The notes under the pieces were generated by a model. The model was not told the origin of the DNA, searched no databases, and saw nothing but the letters and a program-made list of their open reading frames with translations. A program made the position numbers and the translations under genes. DNA of 64,000 nt from Alphaproteobacteria bacterium 46_93_T64 (lineage in GTDB: Bacteria > Pseudomonadota > Alphaproteobacteria > Sneathiellales > Sneathiellaceae). Every line of letters starts with the position of its first letter. Position 1 is the stretch's first letter. The stretch spans positions 219,635 through 283,634 of the forward strand of contig MAAN01000041.1 of NCBI GenBank assembly GCA_002163135.1, given 5' to 3'. Positions 27,477 through 36,091 of the stretch are shown in pieces.

Positions 27477-27752
27477 ATGATAGAAATTACTAAACTCAAA
27501 CAAGAGTTTCACGAAAGAGGGTACAGCTTCGATATATTTGAAGACGTCCCGGGGCAGCGCTGGATGGGGTTCATCCATTCAGTGGATGAAATTGTTGTGC
27601 CTCTAGAGGGGAATGTTACGATTAATGTGAACGGCGTCGAATATAAAACTTCAGTTGGGGATGAGGTGTTTATTCCGGCGCATACAGTTCATGACGTAAT
27701 CACCAGTAATGAAGCCGGAAGCCGATGGGCCTACGGTTATAAGAATATGTGA
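27477..27752 (+). CDS. Small cupin-domain protein
   Basis: 91 residues from the ATG at 27477, which has AGGAG nine bases upstream; longer in-frame starts lie inside the preceding gene. A single cupin barrel: VDEIVVPLEGNVTINVNGVEYKTSVGDEVFIPAHTVHDV. The first cupin motif lacks the usual His pair (VDEIVVPLEG), while the second keeps one His (AHTVHDV), so metal binding may be incomplete. It is the last gene of the Liv/SDR operon. The function is not known; it may be an isomerase or a binding protein. Confidence 0.75.
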   Translation: MIEITKLKQEFHERGYSFDIFEDVPGQRWMGFIHSVDEIVVPLEGNVTINVNGVEYKTSVGDEVFIPAHTVHDVITSNEAGSRWAYGYKNM

Positions 27753-27813
27753 CTGGCGTTAGGGTATAGGACTACAAGTTTTCTGCATATGATTGATAAA
27801 AAATGGACCGCTA

Positions 27814-28566
27814 TTATTGAGCCTGTATCTTAAATTTTGATATTAGCCCCTCAGTTTTCATTTCTTGCAGCACTTTGCTCAATTGGGGTGCCAAGGTAGC
27901 ATTCTTATTGTGAAGCCAAGCATGGACAGAGATCTCTTCTATAACGCCGACTTTAGTTATTTCTTTCTGTCGAAACGACCTGTCCGTCATCAGAATTTCA
28001 TCGATGTTACTTTCACCGCCAATGAAGACATCTGACCGCTTTAATAATAATCGTTTTAGGCCGGCGACATTGCTATTTACTTCAGAAGTTCTATCTGCCT
28101 CAACATAATGTGGGAGTTTGGATGTAATAAGTTTGATGCCACGCAAATAATCAACATGTATGTCTTTCCCCTTTAAACTCTGCCACCCATCAATGACCAA
28201 CCCTTTGCGAGCTGAGTATGCAGAAAATCGAGTTACAAAACTCGGCTCCTGTACCTTGACCAAATTTGAATGCAACTCTCCATAGCTAGAAACGCGGGAT
28301 ATCTCTCCGTCGGTTTTGCCCGCATCAGATAAAACGCTGGAGCGTTTTGCTGGAACTCCCATGTACCGAAATTTGTATCCAAGTCGCTTAAATGCCTCTG
28401 TATAGATTAGGTCCAGCCATCTACCGTAAAAGCCATTTTTTTGAGAATCACTGCCACCTAACACGATTTCTTTTTTCTCTGCGAGCGACTGGCTTTCAGC
28501 TTCCATTGGCGCCGTCACAGACAGAAGCAAGACAAGAAGCACTCCCCATATTCGAACCGCTGCCAT
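27814..28566 (-). CDS. Orphan extracellular solute-binding protein, family 3-like
   Basis: 250 residues with a signal peptide (hydrophobic 5-18, cleavage near MEAES). The pattern EIVLGGSDSQKNGFYGRWLDLIYTEAFKRLGYKFRYMGVPAKRSSVLSD is that of PBPb/SBP_bac_3-like proteins often annotated as ABC-type amino-acid binding proteins. No permease or ATPase gene adjoins it. It ends 61 bases from the convergent cupin gene. Proteins of this sort may act as sensors, or feed an unlinked transporter. The ligand is unknown. Confidence 0.7.
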   Translation of the reverse strand: MAAVRIWGVLLVLLLSVTAPMEAESQSLAEKKEIVLGGSDSQKNGFYGRWLDLIYTEAFKRLGYKFRYMGVPAKRSSVLSDAGKTDGEISRVSSYGELHSNLVKVQEPSFVTRFSAYSARKGLVIDGWQSLKGKDIHVDYLRGIKLITSKLPHYVEADRTSEVNSNVAGLKRLLLKRSDVFIGGESNIDEILMTDRSFRQKEITKVGVIEEISVHAWLHNKNATLAPQLSKVLQEMKTEGLISKFKIQAQ

Positions 28567-28971
28567 GCTATACCCACCGAGCTAATGCTTGTTGATATTG
28601 TAATCTACACACTAATAAGTCTGCGGGAATTAGTACATATTAATTGAATGATTTTAATGTATCGGCGCGAGATTTTGATTGAACACCAGTGTGAAACAAT
28701 AGCCACAGGCATAGGTGTTAGCTTCAGCCTCGTTTGACAGAGGCTGAGAGGAGCTGTTATTGCAACCGCTTAACAGGCTTACTGTTGACTCAATGCGGAC
28801 ATCTGCTCCATTGTATTCCTGTTGTTGATATTAGTGTAAATGTATAAACTGTTTCTCGATATGTGCCTAAAGCTTACACAGAGTATCAGTTCAATATGAT
28901 CTGAAGCCTGTATTAAAGACTAAATAGTTATCGCGTAGCTGGCAGAGGCAACACTCTAACCCTGAGGTTTA
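28567..28971. other. Divergent intergenic region between two orphan binding-protein genes, with stem-loops
   Basis: About 405 bases without a recognisable gene. TCAGCCTC (28724-28731) pairs exactly with GAGGCTGA (28740-28747) across eight bases, and just before it AACACC (28682-28687) pairs with GGTGTT (28714-28719). No T-run follows. The DNA presumably holds both promoters; the hairpin could be part of a small RNA or an untranslated leader. Confidence 0.4.
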
Positions 28972-29796
28972 ATGACTAAAATAGTCCTTTCGTTACTTAC
29001 TTATATTTTTTCGTTTTCTATCGCATTTTCGGCGGAGAAAGTGGAAATCTATACATATGACGTCCTGCCACCATTGGCTTTTAAAAATAGCCAGGGGAAA
29101 CTGACTGGTGTTTATGTTGAAATAATAAAAACAGCCGTATCTAGGATGCCGAACTATGACGTCAAATTTAATGTCGTTCCTTGGTCAAGAGCAAAAGAAG
29201 AAACTAAATCAGGAAAAGCTTTCGCCATTCTTCCACCCTATTTTCATGCGCATGACTGGCTAACAGATGCAGAGCCTAAACGCCCCTATATTTGGCCGTA
29301 TTCGCTTCCTTTATTTACACAATATGATGTGGTGATTTGCAACCAAGAAGCGCTCTATAAACCACGGGTAAATTTCCCCTATGATTATCAGGGGTTGAGG
29401 TTTGTTATGTGGCGCGGAGATGGTCGTGCAGGTTCAAAATTTGACGAATTGGTGGCAGATAACAAAATCAAAGTACAATTGGTAAAGGATGTAAAAAGTA
29501 CAATTCCCTTTTTATTGAAAAGAAGAGCTGATTGTACGATTGCATCTAAACTGCCTTTTGCATGGTACGTTAAGCAGTTGAAGAAAACAGGTGAGTATCA
29601 AAAATATGATACAGGTGTGATTTTGGAAGAAGCCGAGATTATTTCCAGTAATGAAGGGTATTTAGGTTATACTGACGTCGATGCCGAAAAGAATTTTCCT
29701 TACAAAAAGGATTTTTCAATCAAATTTGATATTGAAATATATAGGCTGAAAAAAAGTGGAAAAATTCAAGAAATTGTTAGTAAGTTCGTCGATTAG
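28972..29796 (+). CDS. Orphan extracellular solute-binding protein, family 3-like
   Basis: 274 residues; signal peptide with hydrophobic residues 5-19 and likely cleavage after FSIAFSA. The mature part opens VEIYTYDVLPPLAFKNSQGKLTGVYVEIIKTAV, a standard SBP_bac_3 beginning, and VPWSRAKEETKSGKAFAIL is also typical. No transport genes adjoin it. It runs divergently from a similar but clearly distinct binding protein. A sensory or accessory role is possible; the ligand is unknown. Confidence 0.72.
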   Translation: MTKIVLSLLTYIFSFSIAFSAEKVEIYTYDVLPPLAFKNSQGKLTGVYVEIIKTAVSRMPNYDVKFNVVPWSRAKEETKSGKAFAILPPYFHAHDWLTDAEPKRPYIWPYSLPLFTQYDVVICNQEALYKPRVNFPYDYQGLRFVMWRGDGRAGSKFDELVADNKIKVQLVKDVKSTIPFLLKRRADCTIASKLPFAWYVKQLKKTGEYQKYDTGVILEEAEIISSNEGYLGYTDVDAEKNFPYKKDFSIKFDIEIYRLKKSGKIQEIVSKFVD

Positions 29797-29811
29797 CGCA
29801 GGCTTATCAAA

Positions 29812-31086
29812 CTATTCTTCTTTGCTGATTTTAGTCGTCTTATAATTTTTTATCCGTTCTGCCTCTAACCTTGTAACAGCCTTATCAATATCTCCGGACT
29901 GAAGAAAACTTGAAAAAATGCGTATGCTGGGGCCCGACATCTCTTTGATAACATCTCTGTCAAAGTATTGGGTTATTCCTTCAGCCTTAAGTAATGTATC
30001 AACGCCTTTTTGTACAAAATGATTGTCACTGATTTCTGCATTTATATTTGGTGGAATAGTGCCAAGATGTTTGTTCAACATCCCCTGAATGTCCGCTCTT
30101 CCCATAAAAGCGATAAACTTTTCCGCCAAAGTCTCGTTTTGTGTGTTTTTCGGAATAACAAATACATCCGTTGGGGCTTCTTCTGAAACAGGTATGTTGT
30201 TAGCCATAAGGGGAAAGCGAAAGAAATCAATATCTTCAACTATGACGCTGGAGAACTTGTTTGTGACGAAATTTCCCATTAGCAGCATGCCCCCCTTATT
30301 TCTGTAGAGTAGCGGCAGAACTTCTGTCCAATTGTACAAATTCGCATCTGTAGTGAAATACTGTTTATCAACAAGGGATTTCCAGACTTCGAATACTTTT
30401 CTCACCTGAGGCGATGTATAGGATGTGTTCCCAGCCAGAAGATTTTTATGAAATTTAAAGCCGTTTATTCTCAAATCGAGGTAATCGAACCATGCGGCAG
30501 CCGTCCAATGATTTTTTGTCCCTATTGTGATCGGTGTAATGCCGTGAGATTTCAGTAGTTGGCACAAAATGAGGAACTCTTGCCAAGTTTCAGGAGGGGA
30601 GATAGAAAGTTTATCAAACAAGGATCTCCGATAGTAGAAACCCCATTGATAGTAGGATGTCGGAACGGCGTAGATGCTTTCCTTAAACGTTACAGCTTTT
30701 TTCGCGGCGTTTGTAAATTGTAGATCCCAACCTTCTTCTGACCAGATTCGATCAATTGGAAGGATATAACCTTCCCTGATGTATGAATATAGCCGCTCTC
30801 CACCTTGCCAATAGAGGACATCAAGACCCCTCTTTGATTTCAGCCAATCAGGAAATTTTTCTTTGTAGTCGGTAACCAGCGTCATAGTATAGTGAATACG
30901 CGTGTCAGGGTTTTCACCTGCAAATATTTTTGCGACCCGATCATATGCGGAACGCTGTTGTCCGCCCGTAATTCCAATGCCAACATTGAGTGTTTTCTGG
31001 GCTGCGTAAGAAATGTCAAAAGAGGCAAACATCAATATGCCAATTAGTATAACAATTATCTTTTCGTTAGCTTTTCTTATCCACAT
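29812..31086 (-). CDS. Orphan ABC-type sugar-binding protein (SBP_bac_1 family)
   Basis: 424 residues with a signal peptide (hydrophobic 9-22, cleavage after ISYAA). The layout is that of maltose-type family 1 binding proteins: YDRVAKIFAGENPDTRIHYTM, LKSKRGLDVLYWQGGERLYSYI, YAVPTSYYQWGFYYRRSLFDKL, PPETWQEFLILCQLLKSHGITPI and GGMLLMGNFVTN. Complete, but without permease or ATPase genes beside it. It ends 16 bases from the convergent family-3-like binding protein. Three unrelated orphan binding proteins thus lie together here. Confidence 0.82.
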   Translation of the reverse strand: MWIRKANEKIIVILIGILMFASFDISYAAQKTLNVGIGITGGQQRSAYDRVAKIFAGENPDTRIHYTMTLVTDYKEKFPDWLKSKRGLDVLYWQGGERLYSYIREGYILPIDRIWSEEGWDLQFTNAAKKAVTFKESIYAVPTSYYQWGFYYRRSLFDKLSISPPETWQEFLILCQLLKSHGITPITIGTKNHWTAAAWFDYLDLRINGFKFHKNLLAGNTSYTSPQVRKVFEVWKSLVDKQYFTTDANLYNWTEVLPLLYRNKGGMLLMGNFVTNKFSSVIVEDIDFFRFPLMANNIPVSEEAPTDVFVIPKNTQNETLAEKFIAFMGRADIQGMLNKHLGTIPPNINAEISDNHFVQKGVDTLLKAEGITQYFDRDVIKEMSGPSIRIFSSFLQSGDIDKAVTRLEAERIKNYKTTKISKEE

Positions 31087-31191
31087 CTAGATGGAACCTC
31101 ACAAGGCATTGTACGCGCATAGCGCCTTCTTAATTCAAAATGGAATGATGTTCAATAATGTCAACCTCAGGTGGCCAGCTGCGGAAATTAA

Positions 31192-31587
31192 CTATTTACG
31201 CCAGTCGGGAATTTTGATGTCCCCAATTTCTCCGGGTGAGTACATTTCTATCATTTCCAAATCATCTGAACAGGCCATCAGTTCATGATGACAACCTTCT
31301 GGCATATATTGGCAATCGCCGGCTTCGAGTTTGGTAACGCCCACACCCTTAAAATCAAACTCGATCCAGCCTTTTAGAATATAAGTCCAATGAAACGGGA
31401 CATTATGTGCGTGATGCCCGGTACCACCGGTGAATGCCTTTTTTGCACGGATGACTTGAGCGTAGTGTCCGCCATTTGTCGCATTTCCAAGTTCCAAATC
31501 GCGATATTCAAAGTATTCCCGAAATCCTTGTTCCCATATCGCATTTTTGGCTTTGTGATGGACATACCCTGTAGAATGTTTTGTCAT
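31192..31587 (-). CDS. Cupin-domain protein
   Basis: 131 residues with an intact single-cupin metal site: GTGHHAHNVPFHWTYILKGWIEF (His cluster and Glu-type motif 1) and EAGDCQYMPEGCHHELMACSDDLEMIEMYSP (motif 2 with His). The N-terminus has GYVHHKAKNAIWEQGFREYFEYRDLELG. Enzyme or binding function cannot be assigned. It follows the SDR gene upstream (31630-32415) by 42 bases on the same strand and is probably co-transcribed with it. Confidence 0.75.
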   Translation of the reverse strand: MTKHSTGYVHHKAKNAIWEQGFREYFEYRDLELGNATNGGHYAQVIRAKKAFTGGTGHHAHNVPFHWTYILKGWIEFDFKGVGVTKLEAGDCQYMPEGCHHELMACSDDLEMIEMYSPGEIGDIKIPDWRK

Positions 31588-31629
31588 TTATTTTTATTTC
31601 TCTCCAATACTGATATTGAGTGATGGTAT

Positions 31630-32415
31630 TTACGTAAAACTACCGTTATTGGCGCCATGGCCTCCGTCAACTGTGACCACTGTACCGCTCATGTATGCTG
31701 CACGATCCGATGCCATGAAAGTCACAACTTCCGCACATTCCTTTACCGACGCGGCGCGGCCAAGAGGTAGTTTAGACAAGTAGGTTTGCCACTGGTCAGA
31801 ATTTCCAAATTCAGCCTCGGCCCGGGTGCGCATCAGACCAACCAACCGTTCAGTTTCTACTGCGCCAGGACTGACAGACAAAACACGAATACCATCATTC
31901 AGACTTCGACTGCCCAGCGTTTTGGTGAAGGCATTGAGAGCGGAGTTACCGGTTGTGCCCGCAATATAATCTGCGTCAGTGCGATCAGCAGCAAGCCCGG
32001 TTACATTTATGATTACGCCATGTCCTCGCTCCTTCATCGCTGCATAGAAAGTCCGGCACATGTTGATGTAACCAAAAACCTTCAGATCCCAAGCCTCTCG
32101 CCATCGAGCTTCTCCAACGGCTTCAAGGGTGCCCGCTGGAATTGCGCCGGCATTATTAATTAGAATGTCGGGAACGCCTGCTGTCGTAATCAATTCACTG
32201 ACGGCATTGTTTTTGCTCAAATCTTTGTCATGGAGTTCAACCCTCACACTGAAATTGTCTACGATCTCTGAAGCAGTTGCCTCAAGATCTTTGCGGGTTC
32301 GTGAAACTAAATGAAGATTGCAGCCTTCCGCCGCCATTGACATAGCAACACCCTTTCCGATCCCCTTTGACGCCCCGGTAATCAGTACGGATTTGTTCCT
32401 TAAGTTTAGATCCAT
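31630..32415 (-). CDS. Atypical SDR-family oxidoreductase (YxxxK lysine missing)
   Basis: 261 residues. The cofactor loop ITGASKGIGKGVA and LINNAGAIPAG are normal, and the Ser region is NVTGLAADRTD. The active-site Tyr is present in ADYIAGTTGNSALNAFTK, but the residue four places later is Thr, not the Lys of YxxxK. The end (YMSGTVVTVDGGHG) is classical. A YIAG-type subgroup of SDRs shares this feature, so it is probably a natural variant rather than damage. It is the first gene of a two-gene operon with a cupin protein. Confidence 0.83.
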   Translation of the reverse strand: MDLNLRNKSVLITGASKGIGKGVAMSMAAEGCNLHLVSRTRKDLEATASEIVDNFSVRVELHDKDLSKNNAVSELITTAGVPDILINNAGAIPAGTLEAVGEARWREAWDLKVFGYINMCRTFYAAMKERGHGVIINVTGLAADRTDADYIAGTTGNSALNAFTKTLGSRSLNDGIRVLSVSPGAVETERLVGLMRTRAEAEFGNSDQWQTYLSKLPLGRAASVKECAEVVTFMASDRAAYMSGTVVTVDGGHGANNGSFT

Positions 32416-32760
32416 TTTTCAATCCTTCTATTGGTGCAGGTATTAAATAAGAGCAACTAGTGGCATTGTTCCTGAACAAAAATATTGTTTCGACTTACGT
32501 TTTCACAGAACACTTAGCAGAGAAATTGTCAGCCGTGCCATCTTTGATGAATACATAAAAATTCATTGGAGAATTTAAATTCCTCAAGATTAACAATTGT
32601 TTTCATTGGCGCGCGATGGCGAAGTTATAAAATTCAACTTCGCTAGACTTTACACACAACACTGCAGATATAGTCACATTTATTTTTGTTGAGAGCGTAA
32701 AGGTTGCTATTTTGTTCTCCGCATGTTTCACTTTGGTATATTGAACTGGAGGGCTGAAAT
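32416..32760. other. Divergent intergenic region between SDR and PNPOx-like genes
   Basis: About 345 bases, AT-rich and without a gene. Two perfect palindromes are visible: GAATTTAAATTC (32571-32582) and AACAATTGTT (32592-32601), ten bases apart. They are plausible regulator sites, although such sequences arise easily in AT-rich DNA. Confidence 0.4.
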
Positions 32761-33312
32761 ATGGGAAAAACGAATAAGCTAAGTGAAACGAACCAAAAAT
32801 TCATTGAAGCTCAACAGATGTTTTTTGTCGCCACGGCGGGACGCGGTGGGCATGTAAATGTTTCTCCAAAGGGAATGGATACGCTCCGCATTATGAGCGA
32901 CAACAGAATTATATGGCTTAATCTAACCGGAAGTGGCAACGAAACAGCGGCACATCTTGTGGACGTGAACCGCATGACATTGATGTTTTGTGCTTTTGAA
33001 GGTGAGGCTCTCATTCTCCGTGTCTATGGACAGGCCAAAATTATTCATCCGCGAGATCCTGATTGGACGTCAATCCTGAGCGAGTTTCCTGAGATCGCCG
33101 GAAGTCGACAAATTTTTGATTTGACCATTGATCTCGTTCAATCCTCATGTGGTACAGGTGTTCCTGTTATGGATTTTGTTCAAAGCCGCGGTGAAGAAGA
33201 ACTTGTTCCATATTTCGAAAATATGGGACAAGAAGGCGTGAAGAAATTCTGGCGCAGAAAAAATGTACTGAGCATCGATGATAAACCAACGAGAATTTTT
33301 GACGATAATTAG
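32761..33312 (+). CDS. Pyridoxamine 5'-phosphate oxidase-like FMN-binding protein
   Basis: 183 residues of the PNPOx-like split-barrel fold: FIEAQQMFFVATAGRGGHVNVSPKGMDTLRIMSDNRIIWLNLTGSGNETAAHLVD is the usual flavin-binding half, followed by MTLMFCAFEGEALILRVYGQAKII. The C-terminal QSSCGTGVPVMDF and the last helices match a widespread group of about 180-residue proteins whose substrate is unknown. It stands alone, with the GlxA-type regulator convergent downstream. Confidence 0.8.
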   Translation: MGKTNKLSETNQKFIEAQQMFFVATAGRGGHVNVSPKGMDTLRIMSDNRIIWLNLTGSGNETAAHLVDVNRMTLMFCAFEGEALILRVYGQAKIIHPRDPDWTSILSEFPEIAGSRQIFDLTIDLVQSSCGTGVPVMDFVQSRGEEELVPYFENMGQEGVKKFWRRKNVLSIDDKPTRIFDDN

Positions 33313-33399
33313 ATTTCTGATGAGAACGACGTGCTGCCCAGAGGCCGATTTTCAACACCGTAGCCAGCTGAAATTAGACTACTGAGAATATGCGTAATT

Positions 33400-34371
33400 T
33401 TATTGTTTGAAGCGTGCCGAACTTGGGTTTTGGCCAAATGTGCTCTGATAGGTACGGGAAAAGTGACTGGCACTGGAGAAACCGCAGGCGAAAGCAATCT
33501 CGGTAATCGTTAAAGGTGAGCTGCGGAGTAGATCATGCGCACGCTGTAATCGGATGGATTTGTAATGGACGGAAAATCCTTTTCCCAGCTGCTGAGAAAA
33601 TAGCCGGTCGAGCTGGCGGGTTGATAAATTCACGTGCGCGGCGACGGACCTGCGATCAAGTGGTTCTGAAATATTGTGCTCCATTAGCTCCAAAGCTGTA
33701 ATCAATTCACGTCGGTGAACACCGTATCGTTCAGTGAGAGAGCTGCGTTGCGGCCCACTTGCTGGGCGGATTTCGTTATGCAACAGCCAATCTGAAACTT
33801 GAGTGGCGAAATCTGTGCCGCAGCGTTCGGTAATGAGCGCATGCATCATGTCGAGGGAGGCAATACCCCCAGCACAGGTCACCCTGTCGCGGTCAAAGAT
33901 ATAAAGCGAGCGCGTTAACAGGAGATCCGGATATGCTTCCGCGAGTATGGGAGCATGCTCCCAGTGGATTGTCATATGGCGGCCGTTCATCACGCCGGCA
34001 TGAGCAAGAATAAAGGGGCCACCAGAAATTCCGCCAAGGCGAATGCCGTGCTTTGCAAGTTTGCGTAACCAAGCAAAGGTTGCGATGTCCTCAAAACTGG
34101 CTGGATCGCCACCAGCGCAGACGAATAATATATCCAGTTTTGGTTGATTACCTATTTTTACAGTGTTCGGTATCGTGGCCCCGCAAGTTGCCGTAGCCAA
34201 CTGACCATCCGGAGTAATATGTACCCAATCAAAAAGATTTTGTTTCGCTAATTGATTTGCAGCACGCAATGGCTCTATGGCAGAGGCGTAAGACATAAGC
34301 GCAAATCCGGGGATGAGTAAAAATCCGATGGTCTGAACTTTGTGATCTATGTTTAATTTAGTAGAATTCAT
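33400..34371 (-). CDS. GlxA-type AraC-family regulator (DJ-1/PfpI domain + AraC HTH), GbdR-like
   Basis: About 323 residues from the ATG at 34371; an in-frame TTG at 34407 would add 12. The N-domain (about 15-185) is a class-I glutaminase-like sensor without an evident catalytic Cys (GGISGGPFILAHAG at the nucleophile elbow). The C-domain (about 215-320) has the double helix-turn-helix of AraC regulators: LDRRSVAAHVNLSTRQLDRLF and LTITEIAFACGFSSASHFSRTY. Relatives GbdR and CdhR respond to glycine betaine, dimethylglycine or carnitine. It diverges from soxB, which it probably activates. Confidence 0.85.
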   Translation of the reverse strand: MNSTKLNIDHKVQTIGFLLIPGFALMSYASAIEPLRAANQLAKQNLFDWVHITPDGQLATATCGATIPNTVKIGNQPKLDILFVCAGGDPASFEDIATFAWLRKLAKHGIRLGGISGGPFILAHAGVMNGRHMTIHWEHAPILAEAYPDLLLTRSLYIFDRDRVTCAGGIASLDMMHALITERCGTDFATQVSDWLLHNEIRPASGPQRSSLTERYGVHRRELITALELMEHNISEPLDRRSVAAHVNLSTRQLDRLFSQQLGKGFSVHYKSIRLQRAHDLLRSSPLTITEIAFACGFSSASHFSRTYQSTFGQNPSSARFKQ

Positions 34372-34472
34372 GGCTCTATAATACAAATTTATGTCCCTAT
34401 TATGCAATCCCTTATCATTTGTTCCTGTCAGACTAGGGAGATAAAATTACGGAGATAGGGGAGCTTGCGCCG

Positions 34473-35723
34473 GTGAAATATTCAGTTTTCTCATTGATGA
34501 AGAATGCCTTGTCTGGCCACAAGCACTGGGGACGTGCATGGCGAGACCCAGAACCTAAGCCCAATTATGATGTTGTCATTATTGGTGGTGGCGGTCATGG
34601 GCTTGCGACAGCTTATTATCTGGCTAAGCAGCACGGCATTAACAATGTGGCTGTATTGGAAAAAGGATGGATTGGGTCTGGCAATGTTGGCCGTAATACA
34701 ACGATCATTCGTTCAAACTATCAGCTTAACGGCAATGAGCCATTTTACGAATGGTCGATGAAGCTTTGGGAAAATCTGGAGCAGGATATGAACTTCAACG
34801 CAATGGTATCCCAGCGCGGTGTGATCAACCTGTACCATTCTGAAACCCAACGTGATGATTACGCGCGACGAGGGAACGCCATGCGTCTCCACGGTGTTGA
34901 TGCCGAGTTGCTTGACCGTGAACAGCTGCGGAAAAAGCTTCCTTATCTGGATTATGAAAATGCCCGGTTTCCAATCCAAGGCGGACTGATGCAGCAGCGC
35001 GGCGGTACGGTGCGTCATGATGGTGTGGCTTGGGGGTTCGCGCGTGGTGCAGATGCATGCGGTGTCGACATTATTCAGAACTGTGAAGTGAAGGGTTTCA
35101 AAATAGAAAATGGCACAGTCCTCGGCATAGAAACTTCAAGAGGTTATATTGGTGCTAAAAAAGTTGGTATGGCTGTTGCCGGGCATGCAAGTCAGGTAGC
35201 GTCAATGGCGGGGATGAAATTACCCATCGAGAGCCATGTGCTGCAGGCATTCGTGTCCGAAGGCATAAAACCGTATTTAGACAATGTGGTTACTTTTGGC
35301 GCGGGTCATTTCTATGTTTCTCAGTCGGACAAGGGCGGGTTGGTCTTTGGCGGTGATATTGACGGATATAACAGTTATGCACAACGCGGTAATCTGCCCA
35401 TGGTCGAACATGTTATCGAGGCCGGTGTTGCAATGATACCAGGCCTCAGCCGGATTAAAGTTCTGCGCTCTTGGGGCGGCATCATGGATATGTCTATGGA
35501 TGGGTCTCCCATAATCGACAAAACTCATATTAATGGTCTCTATCTGAATTGCGGATGGTGCTATGGCGGTTTTAAGGCGACACCAGCTTCTGGCTGGTGT
35601 TTTGCCCATACCATTGCGACGGATTCGCCGCATGATTTGAGTGCAGCATACCGATTGGATAGATTTAAGTCAGGCAACATGCTTGATGAAAAAGGGATGG
35701 GCGCCACGCCTAATCTTCACTGA
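34473..35723 (+). CDS. soxB: Sarcosine oxidase beta subunit family (SoxB/MgdA-like)
   Basis: 416 residues starting at a GTG (34473) with GGGGAG nine bases upstream. It is an FAD-dependent DAO-fold oxidoreductase: YDVVIIGGGGHGLATAYYLAK is the dinucleotide-binding motif, GNVGRNTTIIRSNY is typical of SoxB, and TVRHDGVAWGFARGA holds the His that carries FMN covalently in heterotetrameric sarcosine oxidase. NCGWCYGGFKATPASGW is the C-terminal FAD contact. It would oxidise an N-methyl amino acid to the amine and formaldehyde or methylene-THF. N-methylglutamate dehydrogenase subunits are homologous, so the substrate is open. Confidence 0.88.
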   Translation: MKYSVFSLMKNALSGHKHWGRAWRDPEPKPNYDVVIIGGGGHGLATAYYLAKQHGINNVAVLEKGWIGSGNVGRNTTIIRSNYQLNGNEPFYEWSMKLWENLEQDMNFNAMVSQRGVINLYHSETQRDDYARRGNAMRLHGVDAELLDREQLRKKLPYLDYENARFPIQGGLMQQRGGTVRHDGVAWGFARGADACGVDIIQNCEVKGFKIENGTVLGIETSRGYIGAKKVGMAVAGHASQVASMAGMKLPIESHVLQAFVSEGIKPYLDNVVTFGAGHFYVSQSDKGGLVFGGDIDGYNSYAQRGNLPMVEHVIEAGVAMIPGLSRIKVLRSWGGIMDMSMDGSPIIDKTHINGLYLNCGWCYGGFKATPASGWCFAHTIATDSPHDLSAAYRLDRFKSGNMLDEKGMGATPNLH

Positions 35724-35737
35724 GGGAGTAGAAAATT

Positions 35738-36091
35738 ATGTCCATTCATTGTCCTTACTGTGGCGTTCGTCCAATCGAAGAATTTTCTATGCGCGGAGAT
35801 GCAACTACGATGCGTCCCGGTACCAGTGATCCTGCCAATATGGATATGAAACTGGAGGCTGAGTGGCATGATTATGTTTATCTGCGTGATAACCCCAAAG
35901 GCAAATTTGAAGAGTACTGGCACCATGTCGGCGGCTGTCGGGTTTGGTTGGTCGTCACGCGCAATACCATTACGCATGAAATCTATTCCGTTGTAATTGC
36001 CAGTGAGCATTCTATATCCAAGCAGCTTTCCCATGCCGTCGATCTGAAAATGACTAAAGACGCGCCTACAAAAGAAGGACCGTCATCATGA
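35738..36091 (+). CDS. soxD: Sarcosine oxidase delta subunit family (SoxD)
   Basis: 117 residues. The N-terminal CPYCGVRPIEEF carries two of the zinc ligands, followed by the EAEWHDYVYLRDNPKGKFEEYWHHVGGCRVWLVVTRNT segment, where a His and a Cys complete the site in known SoxD proteins. It binds structural zinc in the four-subunit complex. The gene begins 14 bases after soxB and overlaps the next gene by four bases (ATGA). Confidence 0.9.
   Translation: MSIHCPYCGVRPIEEFSMRGDATTMRPGTSDPANMDMKLEAEWHDYVYLRDNPKGKFEEYWHHVGGCRVWLVVTRNTITHEIYSVVIASEHSISKQLSHAVDLKMTKDAPTKEGPSS

Noticed and set aside
28724-28747. Integron attC site
   Set aside because: The stem lacks the paired R/L core-site layout, and no integrase or gene cassette is nearby.
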